From positions 1 through 64,000 of the forward strand of contig JAPXFQ010002099.1 of the NCBI GenBank assembly GCA_028564705.1: 64,000 nt of DNA. The letters are read 5' to 3'. The position numbers and the translations under genes were made by a program. How positions within the stretch are numbered: position 1 is the first letter of the stretch; the number at the start of each line of letters is the position of its first letter. Below are positions 34,975 to 46,411 of the stretch, piece after piece. Below the pieces are notes generated by a model. The model searched no databases. It was given only the letters and a program-made list of their open reading frames with translations, and was not told the origin of the DNA. Origin of the DNA: Apricaphanius iberus. Taxonomy: Eukaryota > Chordata > Actinopteri > Cyprinodontiformes > Aphaniidae.

Positions 34975-35613
34975 ACCTCATGTAATATGTAATGAGCAGG
35001 AGAAACAGCACAATCTGAAAGAAGCTGAAACAGAGGGTAATACAGGTTGGTAACAATTGTTTCCTACAGGCTATTTCCAGCAGACAACTTCAGAAACATG
35101 TTTGATGGAACTCATAGTCCTGTTTTAAATAGTAAAGATTGTCATAATATGTCTCCTTTAAGTCCATGGCAGTGGCCGTCAGAAGGCCGTCAGAGTCTCT
35201 GCAGTGGTTTTTATGCTTTGGCTGCAGCAATTTTTAAAAACTTTTACAGCTTTGAAAGCAGCAAAAGCCAGCAACGCTTAAGTTGAGCTAGCTGTCGCCA
35301 TCGCTGAGCATCAACCAATCAGACCGTCTCACTGTAGTGGCGTTGACATATTTTGCAAATAAAGCAAAGCCAATCTCTTGATATGATCCACTATTGTTTA
35401 AAACATCCGGCAACAGAGGAAGCTCGGCACACACTGTCTTTTTTTGCTCAGCAAGTGGTGGGCTTTGGAAGCTTACAACTTAAAAACGTATAGGCTTCAA
35501 AACTAGTCATTTGTGAGAGGCATACGACTGTTCCCACCACCCATTCTGTTTCAGTCACATGACTCTGTGTTGTGTTTTAACACCTGTCTTTTTTTCACTG
35601 ATTATCACCTGCA

Positions 35614-35616
<3 letters not shown>

Positions 35617-35658
<42 letters not shown>
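35617..35658. repeat. (AT)n microsatellite
   Basis: About 21 uninterrupted AT units. Confidence 0.97.
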
Positions 35659-35660
<2 letters not shown>

Positions 35661-35764
35661 CAATCTGTCAATCACTTTTTACTTTATTTATTGTATAATA
35701 AGAATTTTTTGTATGTTTGCCCAAAGTACTGCAGTACTTTCCTAATGTGAATCTGTTGACATAT

Positions 35765-35792
35765 TTAGCAATAAAACTGTTCTGATTCTGAT
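35765..35792 (+). mobile_element. Orphan LINE 3' tail
   Basis: 'tagcaataaaactgttctga' followed by ttctgatg is like the (CTGATT)n-ended 3' tails of fish non-LTR elements. Only the tail is recognisable. Confidence 0.4.
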
Positions 35793-36149
35793 GCACAGCG
35801 CATAATATACATTTACATTAAAATTCAACCAAATAAAAATTGCAGATTAAATGTCAAACAAAAAATTAATCAGAATAATAAAATTAGTTTAATGAATTAG
35901 TGAGTTGATATCAGCATTTTAAAATTTTACTCTAAACTTAATCAACTACATTTTAAACAAAGTCATCTTTATAGTATGGAGAAAGGAAAATACTGGTGCC
36001 TTTGTCAGCCTAACAATCAGTCCTCCATAATTGACAGAATCCATTGTGGCCATATCTGTGTTTTACTCTGTTTATGTCCATCTGTTTGAATCGCTCTCTC
36101 CCAGTACCACCTCAGGTTACAATGTTCTCAACCATTTATAAGAGTGGTA

Positions 36150-36171
36150 TGTCCATGTGTGTGTGTTTGTT

Positions 36172-36205
<34 letters not shown>

Positions 36206-36218
36206 GGAGAGAGAGAGA
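36150..36218. repeat. (GT)n(GA)n compound microsatellite
   Basis: GT-rich tract with TTTG interruptions passing directly into a GA tract. Confidence 0.95.
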
Positions 36219-38559
36219 ATATTTGTGAAACTTTAACTAGATCCACTTATAAAGCTGACTAGATTAATTGTATGTTGAAGCCAAGAGTGGCATTTGAGGA
36301 GGCCACTACTGTATGAAAGAGAGCCATTAGGAATCCACTCTCACGTTCATTGACTCACTAACGTACACAATCACGGTACTCAGTGTGCACCAAGGCTCCT
36401 TCCACAGCACCCAATTCAAATTGAATTCAAGTACAAAAAAAGGGATAAAGCACACGCATACACATTAACACACATACAAAGTGTAATGCCTGGCAACTGC
36501 AGAGCTAAGAGCTTTGGAGAGGAAGAATAAAAGGAGCCACCTGCCTCAATTAGCTTGAGGTAAGGGGTATAGGACGGAGGGAGCCTGAGATAGGAATGAA
36601 AACAGAGCAAATGGTTGGAGAGAAGCAAAAAGTATGGGCTGGAGATTCAGTGTAACAGAGGAAGCTGGAGGAGGAGCTTTTGCATTATCTGTAGACCTGA
36701 CATGGTGCTGAGATTCCAGTTATGTCTCTTAAGGTTGTATCAGACAAACAATTCCACTGACCCTCTGAGGACAGTGGGCGTCATGAAGAAGTTAAAACTT
36801 CATATATTGAGTCCCGGTGTGGGAGAGGATTTCTCACAATCTTCTTTGCTGTTTTAACCACCCGGGCCAAGTTTTTTCGTGTCATAAGTAGTGCAGCTTC
36901 CTTACAAATCTGCTCAAAGAGAGGAAGCTCTTTATTATTGCTCTGTAGAAGTTAGTGAGAGACTGAGGGGAGAGTCCAGATTAGTGTAGTCCAGATTAGT
37001 AGACTAGAGTCTGAAGACCTGAGTGTTCTGGTGGGCTGGTATAGTGCCGTAGCAATGTCCATGGATTGCACCTACCTTGTGTAGTGCACCAATACCCAGG
37101 GGGGCACAAAAAAAAAATCAAGGTCATGAAAAATCCTCATGGTTAGTCATAATATCAACATAATGGAAATAAATGTATACAAAGAATAGTTACAGATTAC
37201 ATACAAAGTAATATTTCTGCTTCAGAGATCCCCTGTCTCCAGTCTCCACATTGTCAGGGGCCATTTTCCGCAAATGCATTCAGCAAACTGTGTGACGGGT
37301 GGAAGCCATTTTCTACGTGATGGACTACGTAGACTGCATTTCCAAACGTGCCTAGCTGCGGCCCCAAAACCTCTCCCATTGGTTCGTTGCCACCAAGGTG
37401 ACATTACAGATTACAGAATATTTATTCTAAGAAGCTTTGAGGTGCTACTGTCTATTCAACCGCTGTTTGTGCATCTGCCCTGGTTGACAGTTTTGAATTG
37501 ATCCAAGACAGTTCTCAAGAAGACGTTAAATAGTAGCATTGTAGCCCTGCAGCTGCTAATTATTAACTGGATTTATTTTGCTTGTGCGCACAAGTTTCCC
37601 CCTCATCTGCTCCATTTGGACTCATTCTACTCGCTCCTTCATGGTCTGGATCTAACTTCAACATAGAAGTTGGACTGAACCACATTTTTTTACAAGTGTG
37701 TTTGGGTAGACAGAGAAATTAGGGAAACAGATCAATAGATTAGACCTGTCCATTCAGTGGTTAACGTGTCTTGTTTAAAACGCTGTAACTCTGCTCACTG
37801 TTTTACAGAACAAATGAGTTTTAAACTTTGCTGTGCTGACACTGGTTTTTACTTTATTCTAAGCAGACTTTCCCTCTCTCTTTCTCTCACTTTCTCTCTC
37901 TCTCTTCCTCATTTGATAGTGTAATTTTCAATAGTGTCAAATTCCCACTAGCTTCAAGTAACCCAGATGAAAGAACACATGATAGAAAGAACGTGTTAAT
38001 AATGGCGTTATTATTTTAGTTAACAGAGTTATCTAATGAATTACTTTTGGCGCATTTTAATACAATATCTCTAGTGAACAATTTATTTTTTACTTACAGC
38101 CTGGGAGCTGCTGTTCCACCATTGTGATAGCACAGACCCTGGACGGGGACATCCTACCAAAGGCTTGCAAAACAAATTTTTTTGATACCAACCGGTGCTG
38201 GCCAGGATAGGATCTTTGCTGAAAATTCTGGAGTATTATTTGCCAAGCTACCCGAGTTCCTGTTTGTGCAACCAGGAAGTCTGCTGGTATCTGAGCTATA
38301 CCGAGATAGGTCTGTGAAGACGGGATTGACTAATGGTGTATACACACCTAACGTGATAACGTGACCAAAAAGCATGGCACGCCCCTTGCTGGTCTCTTGC
38401 ACATTCGCACCTTGAAGCATGTCGAAAGCGAACTGGTCGCTCTTTAAAATATGCCATTTTCACGTGTGTGAAGCGAAATGTGGAGCGGGACTGCTCCGCT
38501 GGCCTCCTCCTCCTCCCTCTCTCCTTCTCCCTATCCTCTGGAAGCTCCCAGTGGACTCT

Positions 38560-39535
38560 GGTCTATGAGCTGACCACTGTAAATGCTGGGACCGGTCCTG
38601 CGGAGGTAGACCCAGATTGGAATGGGCAGGTACTAGATATACCGCAAAATTGAGCAACAAAGAGGTGAAACACGGTTGAGATTGGAGACCGTTCTGGAAG
38701 CGATTGTAATCTGAACGAACAGTCGGAAGCATTGATTCGTGCTGACCGGACTCAGAACCAGATGCTGGGTGAGCTGGGACGCAAACAAGACGCTACAAGA
38801 GGCGATCTCGCCAGTGCTCTGGGACTCATTCGCAAATTGTCATCGGACTTGGAGAAACTGTCGATGTGGATTGGTGGAAGTGGAAATTAATTGATCCGGA
38901 ACTTTAATCTTAACTATAATTTGGTTGAATTAGATTCATAAAAGAAACAACTGACAGTCTGAAGGACAGAGAGGAAATTTGCTCTCCCTGTTATCCCAAT
39001 AATTATTATTTTGGCTCCCATTTAGACCTTCAACTGGTCCACCATCAATCGCCCGTGAGAGGAATGTAAACAGAGTATCCTCACCCTGTACACCTGCAAC
39101 TACTGACGCACACACTGTCCTGGAATTCAGACACACATACTAACATACACACACACCGTCTCGCTATATCCTAATGCTCTCTCCTGTACCAGGAAGCTGG
39201 ATGACGGCTTGCGCCTTTGTGGCTGCGCGTTAACCGGTGGATTGGGGCATTCCCGCCCATCCCTCCTGATGTGTCATTGTTAATGTCAGAATATGTGCTT
39301 AAAAGTTTAGGTGTGTTTTTTCTATTACTTTTTTTTTTTACTCTTGACTAAGGATCGACATGCATCTGCTTTTATCTTTTTATCAAGGAAGCGCCATCCT
39401 TTTGCTGCAAGCCCTGCAGTGACCTGGATCTGTTTGTATTGATTGTTGTTTGTTTGTCATGATCTTGGACAGTTTTTACTGTAAACTGAATTTCCCCTTG
39501 TGGGACAATAATGTATTCAATTCAATTCAAATAGT
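38560..39535 (+). repeat. Unnamed interspersed repeat, copy B, with retroposon-like tail
   Basis: Blocks at 38690-39075 match 22860-23235 in order. The right end, 'tgaatttccccttgtgggac' then aataatgtattcaattcaattcaa, looks like a non-LTR retroelement 3' end with a short ATTCA-type tail. The inverse of that box occurs at 44925-44950. Inside is a 73-codon open stretch (38669-38890) listed separately. The unit may be a LINE or SINE of a family I do not recognise. Confidence 0.6.
38669..38890 (+). pseudogene. 73-codon coding fragment of unknown family
   Basis: Open from after a TGA (38666) to a TAA at 38888, with no ATG at its start. It reads NLNEQSEALIRADRTQNQML, GELGRKQDATRGDLASALGL, IRKLSSDLEKLSMWIGGSGN. 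Spacing of leucines and charged residues suggests an amphipathic or coiled-coil helix. Nucleotide similarity to copy A extends through this stretch and beyond, which supports a once-shared coding region, but copy A is broken by a stop. Function unknown. Confidence 0.4.
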
Positions 39536-40134
39536 TTAGCCTCTTTATAATGTTTATTATTTTATTCCTGTCTCTATATAGAAAGCAGCTGTGTCATGCA
39601 GTTAAGCGTGATTGGCCACTGTGTTTACCAGTTTACATGTCCTGCTGATGTTGTAACTCCATTCACTCAGTCACAGCATCACTGACATCTCTCAGCTGAT
39701 TGGTTGTCGCCGTGTGATTTGAAGTGGTAGTTCTGCAGCAGACATAAATGCAGGGCGTATTTTCGGTTGCGCCTGAAACGCACCAGCCCTGCTGTCATGA
39801 TTATAATATTTCTTTTGGTATCATAATTATTTGTAAACAACTCACCGTCATAATTTTTCATTCAGTTTGAGGGTGACAATCGTTATTTAATGTTTGCATG
39901 CTTTGTGGGATTTAAATAGTTCGAGTGTAAGTTTCTGTTTTTTTCTCTTACATGTCAGGAGAGAGACCTGACTGGCGCCCACTTTAAAACTTGAACTGTT
40001 TAACCTACACAACACAAAGCATTTCTTGGTAAACCTCATAATGAACCTGGAGCTTTGACTTGCGCCATTTCCGTTCGGCTTTCCGGCACTCCCTTTTTTT
40101 GTGCCCTGACCGAAACTTCATTTCTCCAAGGTGC
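39536..40134. other. Spacer, nothing recognised
   Basis: No reading frame, repeat structure or RNA gene that I can support. Confidence 0.4.
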
Positions 40135-40141
40135 CTTTCGC

Positions 40142-41144
40142 TTAGTGTTTAACCTTAACAGGAGCAATAGTATCCAAAACATTTACAATCCTTGAAGTGT
40201 AAGAGTCCAATAGATTATCAACATTTGAACATGGGGGATTTTCAAATCTGATAAATTCCATAAACTGTGTCCTTGTTGTATGATTTATGTGTCTTCTTTG
40301 AATAACTCCAGGCCCCAGTACTGGTTTGGGTACAACAGATAGGTAAAAGAAGACACAAAAACGATCAGATAAAGCAACATCAACAACATTGACATTTGAT
40401 ATATAAACACCTTTTGTAATGACTACATCTAGAGTGTGGCCTTTTTTGTGAGTCGCAACACGCACGTGTTGAGTTAAACCAAACATTTCAAGGACAGCAC
40501 TAAGTTCTTTGGCATGCCTATCATTGGTTACATCCACATGCACGTTAAAATCACCTGATATTGCTAAACAATCAAATTCCATGCAAACAAATGTGACTAA
40601 TTCAGTAAAATCTTCGATAAAACAATTCTGTGTTGATTTGTAAATTGTCATATAAAGTATGGAAGATTGTTTAATCTCCATTTTGAATGACACATACTCA
40701 AACGATCAAAAAAAACAAATGACAGTTTGTGGGTCAATATATTGTCCCCGAAAATGGCACAAACACCCCTCCCCTCTGGTTTTGGCGTGTTTCAGACACA
40801 AAATTGAAGTGAGATTGACTACACCCAATCAAAACTGCATTGCCAGTGTTTTTGTTGAGCCACGTTGCAGTTAAAAACATAAAATTCAGATTATTAAAGG
40901 AAATTAAACTATTTTCTAAAAATGACTTGTTTTTTAATGATCTGACATTGAGAACAGCATTTTTGAGATTTATCTGTGTTTGAGTAGATGGAATCTTTTT
41001 GCAAGGGATATGGATTAAATGTCTTTGATTACTCAGTCTGACTGTTCCTCTGTTATCTAATCTACGTGGTTTGACAGTACTGATTGTTTTAGAAGAGCAC
41101 ACTCCCTCTCTGGACCTCTGGTTGGTTTTGAGTTTGCTATGCAT
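40142..41144 (-). pseudogene. LINE ORF2 endonuclease with two catalytic residues replaced
   Basis: In active relatives this domain nicks chromosomal DNA to start target-primed reverse transcription. On the minus strand AVLNVRSLKNKSFLENSLIS and FMFLTATWLNKN appear near 40950-40855. The family motif is TETW, so the catalytic Glu is Ala here (GCA at 40868-40866). In the next frame ISGDFNVHVDVTNDRHAKEL (Asp/Asn present, near 40560) and THKKGHTLDVVITKG follow, but the C-terminal SDH motif reads ALSDRFCVFF, with His replaced by Arg (CGT at 40363-40361). The two pieces are in different frames, separated near 40735-40690. Either change alone should abolish nicking. Confidence 0.87.
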
Positions 41145-41555
41145 GGTAGCAACGCAGAGGCCCTTAACGTCCTAGACAGCAGCAGTGAAGCTGCTGGAGG
41201 TAACAGCTGTGGGCACCATTGGTGGGGGACGAGCTGGGGTGACCGTGGTTGGTGAAAAAGGCGGGAGTGGGGACAAGGGCTTTGATTTTGACATGACTGG
41301 AGTAAGGGGAACCATTTTAATCCCATATTGTACCAAGTTTTCAAAGTGGTTGGGAAATCTCATAGGTGACTCTGGAGACACGAACGATCCTAAAAAGTCT
41401 CTGGAAGGTGTAGATGTAGCAGTTGTGTTCCAGGACATGGTGGAATAAATGAGAGTGCTCCTGTGGTTGAATTATTTAATGTTGATGTAGGTGGTGCTGC
41501 AGCTGAGTTTTTCCCCGGAGATTCAGAAGCAGGTGTTGCTGCTACTGTGGCTGAA

Positions 41556-42735
41556 TCATTTCCTGTTGATGCAGACGGTGCTAAATTTTCCCCCAGAGAT
41601 ACAGGTGGTGCTGCAGGTGAGTTTTTTTCCCTGTGATGCAGGGGCAGGTAATGCAGCTGCTACCGGGTCCATTACTCTTGGCACAGATGGTGGTGCTGTG
41701 GCTGAATCCTTTGCTGTAGATGCTGATGACACTGCTCCAACTGAATCTTTTGTCGGGGATGCAGGCCAAGACTTTGCTGGCGAGCCTGGAGCTCTTCTCT
41801 CACTCCTCTCTGCTCTGTCCTGCAGGTTTGGCCTTCCCTGATTCCGTAGAACATGGAGGAGGTTATCCGTCAGTCGTCTCACTCCACCTCTGCTCAAATG
41901 TGGGCCATTTGCTTTAAACAGATCATCGCGTTGCCAGAACAGATTAAAGTTCTCTATAAAATACAGTCCTCTTGACTCGCAGACTTTGGACAGCCATGTA
42001 TTGTAATTGAAACAGCCGTGAGAATTTGTTTATTCTCCCGTCGACGTTTGGAAGAGGTCCACTGATGAAAATTTGTATTGCCTCTTTTTCCAGACAATCA
42101 AGTCTCTCAAAAAGTTTATTAAAATTTTCTTTCAAGATTTCAGACTGTTTATTTCTTACATCCACTGCACCAACATATATTACCATTTGTTTAATCCCAG
42201 GGTTATTTGTAATTTCCTTGTTTAGAACATCTGTGATGTCAGAAACTGTGGTACTCGGATAGCTGCTTGTAACAATTCTGCCCATGTTTACGTTAGATAT
42301 GGCTCCGTCTCCAAGCACCAGGATATCTCTATCCTTGACACTTTGCTTTGTTTTGACTTCTTGTTCTCTATTGCTCTCTGATTCTCTTTGTTCATTATTC
42401 TCAGCAAAATGAATTTTACTGCTGTTTACCAGCTTATGGGAGTCTGTTTTCTCTTGCTTTTTCCACCGCGCCTGCTGCTATTTCCTTTGATTTTTACATT
42501 CCTGCCTCTTCTGTCACAATTAGCATTGTTATGATCACCCCTGCCTATCACATACCTTTCTGCCAGCGGGAGAACGTGACGAACAGCATTGCGCCAGTTG
42601 CTGCTGTTGAGTGTCATGGCAAACGGGACCGCATGTTGCTCCGGGCCATTGGAGTTTCACTTTCTTTCTCCCTGGACAACTTAACATCTTGATCAGAGGT
42701 TAAATATTCCTCTTCAGAATCTGAATCAGCCATTA
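41556..42735 (-). pseudogene. LINE ORF1 with SGNH esterase-like domain, frameshifted
   Basis: CR1/L2-type ORF1 proteins often carry an SGNH-hydrolase (esterase) domain of uncertain role in transposition. The start MADSDSEEEYLTSDQDVKLS (42733) is acidic and stops after about 39 codons. A second frame at 42617 has a basic stretch (RRGRNVKIKGNSSRRGGKSK). The esterase-like part begins LGDGAISNVNMGRIVTSS (42318), continues with KQMVIYVGAVDVRNKQSEIL and IFISGPLPNV, and shifts frame near 41960 into NLFWQRDDLFKANGPHLSRG. Expected catalytic motifs GDS, GxND and DxxH read GDG, GAVD and NGPH, so the enzyme would be inactive. A Pro/Ala/Ser-rich stretch follows to 41556. Confidence 0.75.
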
Positions 42736-42740
42736 CTTCA

Positions 42741-42991
42741 CGGCGGGGAACTCAGACGTCTCGGCATCATAAGTTTTATCTTTCTAAAACTCGCTCTCTA
42801 TGCTGTGACAGCAGCAGCTGCACGCCCTCTCCCCCACTGGTGGAACGGCATAAAAAGCTGATTTAATCCAAAAGCTTCCAAGGTAACACACCCAAAAATG
42901 TGGCTTAAATTAAAATTACAGATGTCCGCCATCTCCTGATGTAAAGTAGTAATTAAATTAGCGGTCATATCTTCAGCCCCCCCAAACTTTT
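42741..42991. other. Probable 5' UTR of the LINE
   Basis: Lies directly upstream of the ORF1 start on the minus strand; no other signal. Confidence 0.4.
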
Positions 42992-43507
42992 CTAATCAAA
43001 TCTACACGATGCTTGTAGGTCAATTATTGTAGTTTCAAAATGGTGAATTTTGCCGAAGGTTGAGTGATTTTCATGTCTGCATATAATACTTGTTTTTTTT
43101 TTACGGTTGAGAATTGTTGTTCTGCAACCTGGCTGTTTACGGAGGATATCTTTCGGTTCTTTAGTGTTTCTCTCATGGAATCTGTCGTAGAGACAATAGT
43201 GGTCTGCTGACTCAATGGATGGCAACCCGGGTCTGGGACAGTTTTCCAAGGCACACTGTAAGTTTTCATGACTGAGGTCCAACAGCCTACCCTTATGAGG
43301 GCTGAAAGGTATCCTCTCGGGCTCTCCAAGGTTAGCATGCACCGCCAGACCTCTTGCAAAGTTGTATATGGATATGTTGGGCATGTGCTTCCAAGACAAC
43401 AATAAATCAGTCAAGTCCTTTGGACTTTTTGCCCAAAGGTTACATTTTAGTGAGACAACCTGTCCACAGGGGCACGTAACAACAGTCCAGCCACCTGAGG
43501 AGAACAA
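42992..43507 (-). pseudogene. HMGXB3-like fragment (multi-copy fish family)
   Basis: A 171-codon frame begins TVVTCPCGQVVSLKCNLWAK, then SPKDLTDLLLSWKHMPNISI, IYNFARGLAVHANL and FSPHKGRLLDLSHENLQCAL. It resembles the region of HMG domain-containing protein 3-like proteins in which a CPCG motif is followed by a conserved 'SP.D..DLLLS.KH.PN' segment. In fish these exist in many copies and are linked to large DNA transposons. The frame continues past the similarity with no recognisable domain. No element ends were found. It is probably a decayed fragment; similarity is from memory of the family and should be confirmed. Confidence 0.5.
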
Positions 43508-44084
43508 GTGTTCAAGGAAGTCAAACTAAATTACCAGCAGTCAACTCATGAGAAATAAAAGTCAACATTATTGGGAGTTTTTTTTTACTTACCAGATGCT
43601 GCCAAAACCTTTTAAAATATTTTGTTTCTTCTTTACCTTATTACGTGCATTTTGTCAAGATATATATATATAAATTTCATTTTCCTTTTGCATTTATTTC
43701 TGTCGAGAAAAAAATTATTTTTTGTTTTTCTTTTTCCTTATACACGCATTCCTTGATTTTCAGATTCCCTTGTTGTCTTTTTTTACTTTACCATATGCAT
43801 TTCTGCTTCATTATGCAAAAGAGGAGGGCGGCCCTTCTTGGTCAAACTCGTCTACTATTGGTCAAGGAAGGAGCTGGATCCATAAGCCGATTGATTGTGC
43901 ATGCCAGGTTAGCCACTACAAACCACACCCCCAGTCGACTCAAGCAGGCAGTCTAGTGATGGTAAATTTGATTAATTTTACTGAATCGAGTCTGAATGTG
44001 TGACTCATTAACATGACTTGGGATTTTTGAGTCTTTTGAGTCACTGAGTCAGTTGCCCAGAGAGTGCAAAAAATTCACATTTTC
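43508..44084. other. Spacer, nothing recognised
   Basis: AT-rich; contains 'gactcattaacatgacttgg' and 'tgagtcttttgagtcactga' motifs like those of the short tandem repeat at 44360-44510. Confidence 0.4.
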
Positions 44085-44205
44085 ACTTACACTTAATTTG
44101 TTTATCATTTTATGTAAATCCTGCTGCTAAGATGAGTGAAGTGCCTTGAGATGACATCTGTTGTGAAACGGCGCTATATAAATAAACTGAATTGAATTGA
44201 ATGAA
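44085..44205 (+). mobile_element. Orphan CR1/L2-like LINE 3' end
   Basis: 'gtgccttgagatgacatctg' followed by 'aacggcgctatataaataaa' and a ctgaattgaattgaa tail. It is the same 3' end, in opposite orientation, as the LINE inserted at 60144. Only about 120 bp is present, so it is a severely 5'-truncated insertion. Confidence 0.8.
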
Positions 44206-44359
44206 AAAGAAAACAATTATCTAATAGAGCAGAAAAGAGAAAAAAAAAAGATTTATAAAGGGAATCCAAAATATAAAAATAAAAATAAAAAGTTGGCTGC
44301 CAACCAAAAAGGAGAAAAAGAAAAAACGGTAAGCCGGAGGAGGTGAGTTGTTTCATTTC

Positions 44360-44510
44360 GTTCAACTCGTTTGAGCTGTGAGCCGGGAGGAGGGCTGAGT
44401 CAGGGAGTCGTTCAACTCATTTGAGCACCGGGAGGAGGGCTGAGTCAGAGAGTTGTTCAACTCGTTTGAGCTGTGTACCGGGTGGGATGGAGCGAGTTGT
44501 TCATGCTACG
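44360..44510. repeat. Short tandem repeat, 44-50 bp units
   Basis: Units beginning gttcaactcgtttgagc start at 44360, 44410, 44455 and (partial) 44499. They contain 'ccgggaggagggctgagtca'. The array has about three and a half diverged units. Confidence 0.75.
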
Positions 44511-44904
44511 ACTCAGCACCGGACATTGCAAGCTAGCTCCGGTTAGCTCTCGGAAGGGAAGGGGTGAGTAACTCAATGTGCTGTTAGCATGTTACCTGTG
44601 TTTTTTACCTGCTTGTGCTTACATTGTTGTATTGTCTTGACTATTGTCTTATTGCAATTGCTTTCTTGTATTTTGATCATCAAATTGATTTATGCTGTGT
44701 TACAATTTTTAATCATGTAGAGCACCTTGAATTGCCTTTGGTTGAAAGTGTGCAAAATAATCTTTATGATTCATGAAATAGGGTTTCAAACGCAGTAAAA
44801 AGTCTATACTTTTAAAGATAAAATAGAAAGAAATTGGTTTGGACATACGTTTATCTAACTTTGGTTGATTTTAGTTTCTACAAAACAACAGAGGAGAACG
44901 TGGA

Positions 44905-45540
44905 TAGAATATAATAGAATAATCCTTTAATTATCCCACAAGGGGAAATTTGGTTGTAACAGCAGCAAAAAAACATGTACAAACAGACAACAGAACACAC
45001 ACAATTTTTACAGAAAAGAAATATTAACATCACGTACTATAGTTACAAAAGCAGGGTACTGCATAGTTAAAGTAATTCAAAAATATTTAGAATAGTATGG
45101 ATTCTGCGTTGAGCAGGGCAATTAAAAAGTAGGCGAGCAATTTTTAAATAAGTTATATACAGTCTTTTAAAAAGTAATGTGCACGTTATAACAGTGTTGC
45201 TGTTTAGTGCAACTTAACAGAGCTGATGTAAGCATCTATGTTTGTTGGGAGCAGTTTAGATTGTGGAGTCAGACAGCTGCAAGGTGGAAGGACCTGCGGA
45301 AACGCTCCTTCATACATCTAGGATGCAGCAGTCTGTCACTGAAAGAGCTCTGCAGCTCAGCAACATTTCCATGCATGGGGTGGGAGACTCTGTCCAGCAG
45401 AGATGTTATTTTGGCCAGAGTCAGCTCCCACCACCTGCACTGGATCCAGGGTGCGTCCTAGGACAGAGCTGGCCTTCCTGATGAGTCTATCCAACCTATT
45501 CCTCCGGATGTTGTGTGACCTTGGTGTCTGCATGTTTCAA
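44905..45540 (-). pseudogene. LINE ORF2 C-terminus and 3' UTR (Rex1/Babar-like?), decayed
   Basis: The left end 'tttaattatcccacaagggg' and aaattt, read on the minus strand, is a non-LTR 3' end of the 'aaatttccccttgtgggat..ta' type, followed by an ATTCT-type tail (aatataatagaataatcc). On the minus strand from 45520 the frames read LDRLIRKASSVLG and LDPVQVVGAD, then SSFSDRLLHPRC-like and RSFHLAA-like segments split over frames. This matches the C-terminal region of fish LINE ORF2 proteins. RT is absent (5' truncation). Clade assignment is tentative. Confidence 0.6.
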
Positions 45541-46411
45541 CATTAGCAGAGCTCGTGTTTACTTTATTAAATTTGATTTCTAACAAAACATAAAGAATGT
45601 ACGTACGTATGTAAACTCATGTTACTCTGTAACAGAGATTTACCGGATAGAGAGTGCCTAAGCGCTATGTGCTATGGTAAAGTTCCCCTTGCCTCTCGTA
45701 GCTTAGCTTTAATTCAGGCAACGTTATCAAGCTCAAAACTGATACTACAGTGGACAAAAGGCGGTAATACTTTGAGAACATGCTTATATCTACTTTATGA
45801 GTAAAGGATAAACTACATTTTAATTTGGCTTGAGTAGCTACAGCACCTTCTCCTATCTGAATTGGCTGCCTTTCTAATACATATGATAGCAAGCCTATAT
45901 TTATATTTTTTTGACAGAAATGCATGCAAAAGGAATAGGAAAAAGCTATATACAAATATATTTCTTGACAAAATGCACGTAATAAAGAAAAAGCAATATG
46001 TCTATATTTCTTCTTTTATTTTTAACTATGTCAGTTTTGGTAATCCATATTCTTAAAGACTGCAGGTGTCTGACAATATACTACACTGCCAGACTTTTTA
46101 GATGTTGCTAGCAGATAAAGATATCAGAGTTTCTGCTACTGTACGCAGATTTGGGTCGATGAAGATCTGTCTTGGTACACTGTCGCTGTGTCTTTTGATT
46201 TTTTTTTTTGTGACTTGCACATACTTGAAAGGCTAGCTGAGTGCTGAGTACTGAGACTCGATGGAAATCTGCAGTCACTTGAAAAAATTGAACTGCGAGA
46301 GGGCGCCGTTCACAAACACCAGAATACTTACTTTAACGTTGATCAGAGAAAAAAATACAGTGAATTCAGTTCATGTTAACCAAAAATTATGAACAAGTTC
46401 AGGAACAACAA
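45541..46411. other. Spacer, nothing recognised
   Basis: AT-rich; only short reading frames without motifs. Confidence 0.4.

Larger units (their letters stand above)
34975..38559. other. Spacer with microsatellites, no gene recognised
   Basis: Contains the two microsatellites and a short LINE tail listed separately. There is a short inverted repeat at 37314-37332 (ctacgtgatggactacgtag) and a moderately GC-rich stretch 38090-38440 without a recognised domain. Reading frames are short. Confidence 0.45.
40135..42740 (-). mobile_element. CR1/L2-like LINE, 5' half only
   Basis: Minus strand: ORF1 start at about 42735, esterase-like ORF1 domain (42318-41850), a Pro/Ala-rich linker, then ORF2 endonuclease (about 41100-40142). 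The sequence ends soon after the endonuclease. The reverse transcriptase and 3' tail are absent from this place. LINE copies normally lose their 5' side, so this one has been cut by a later deletion or rearrangement. It belongs to a different subfamily from the LINE at 23-32 kb. Confidence 0.85.

Noticed and set aside
35513..35750. Frames with Tyr-Ile repeats
   Set aside because: Translation of the (AT)n microsatellite.
41185..41841. Plus-strand frames of 87 and 116 codons
   Set aside because: Antisense to the Pro/Ala-rich linker and ORF1 of the minus-strand LINE; repetitive Ala/Asp/Gly composition mirrors the repeats on the other strand.
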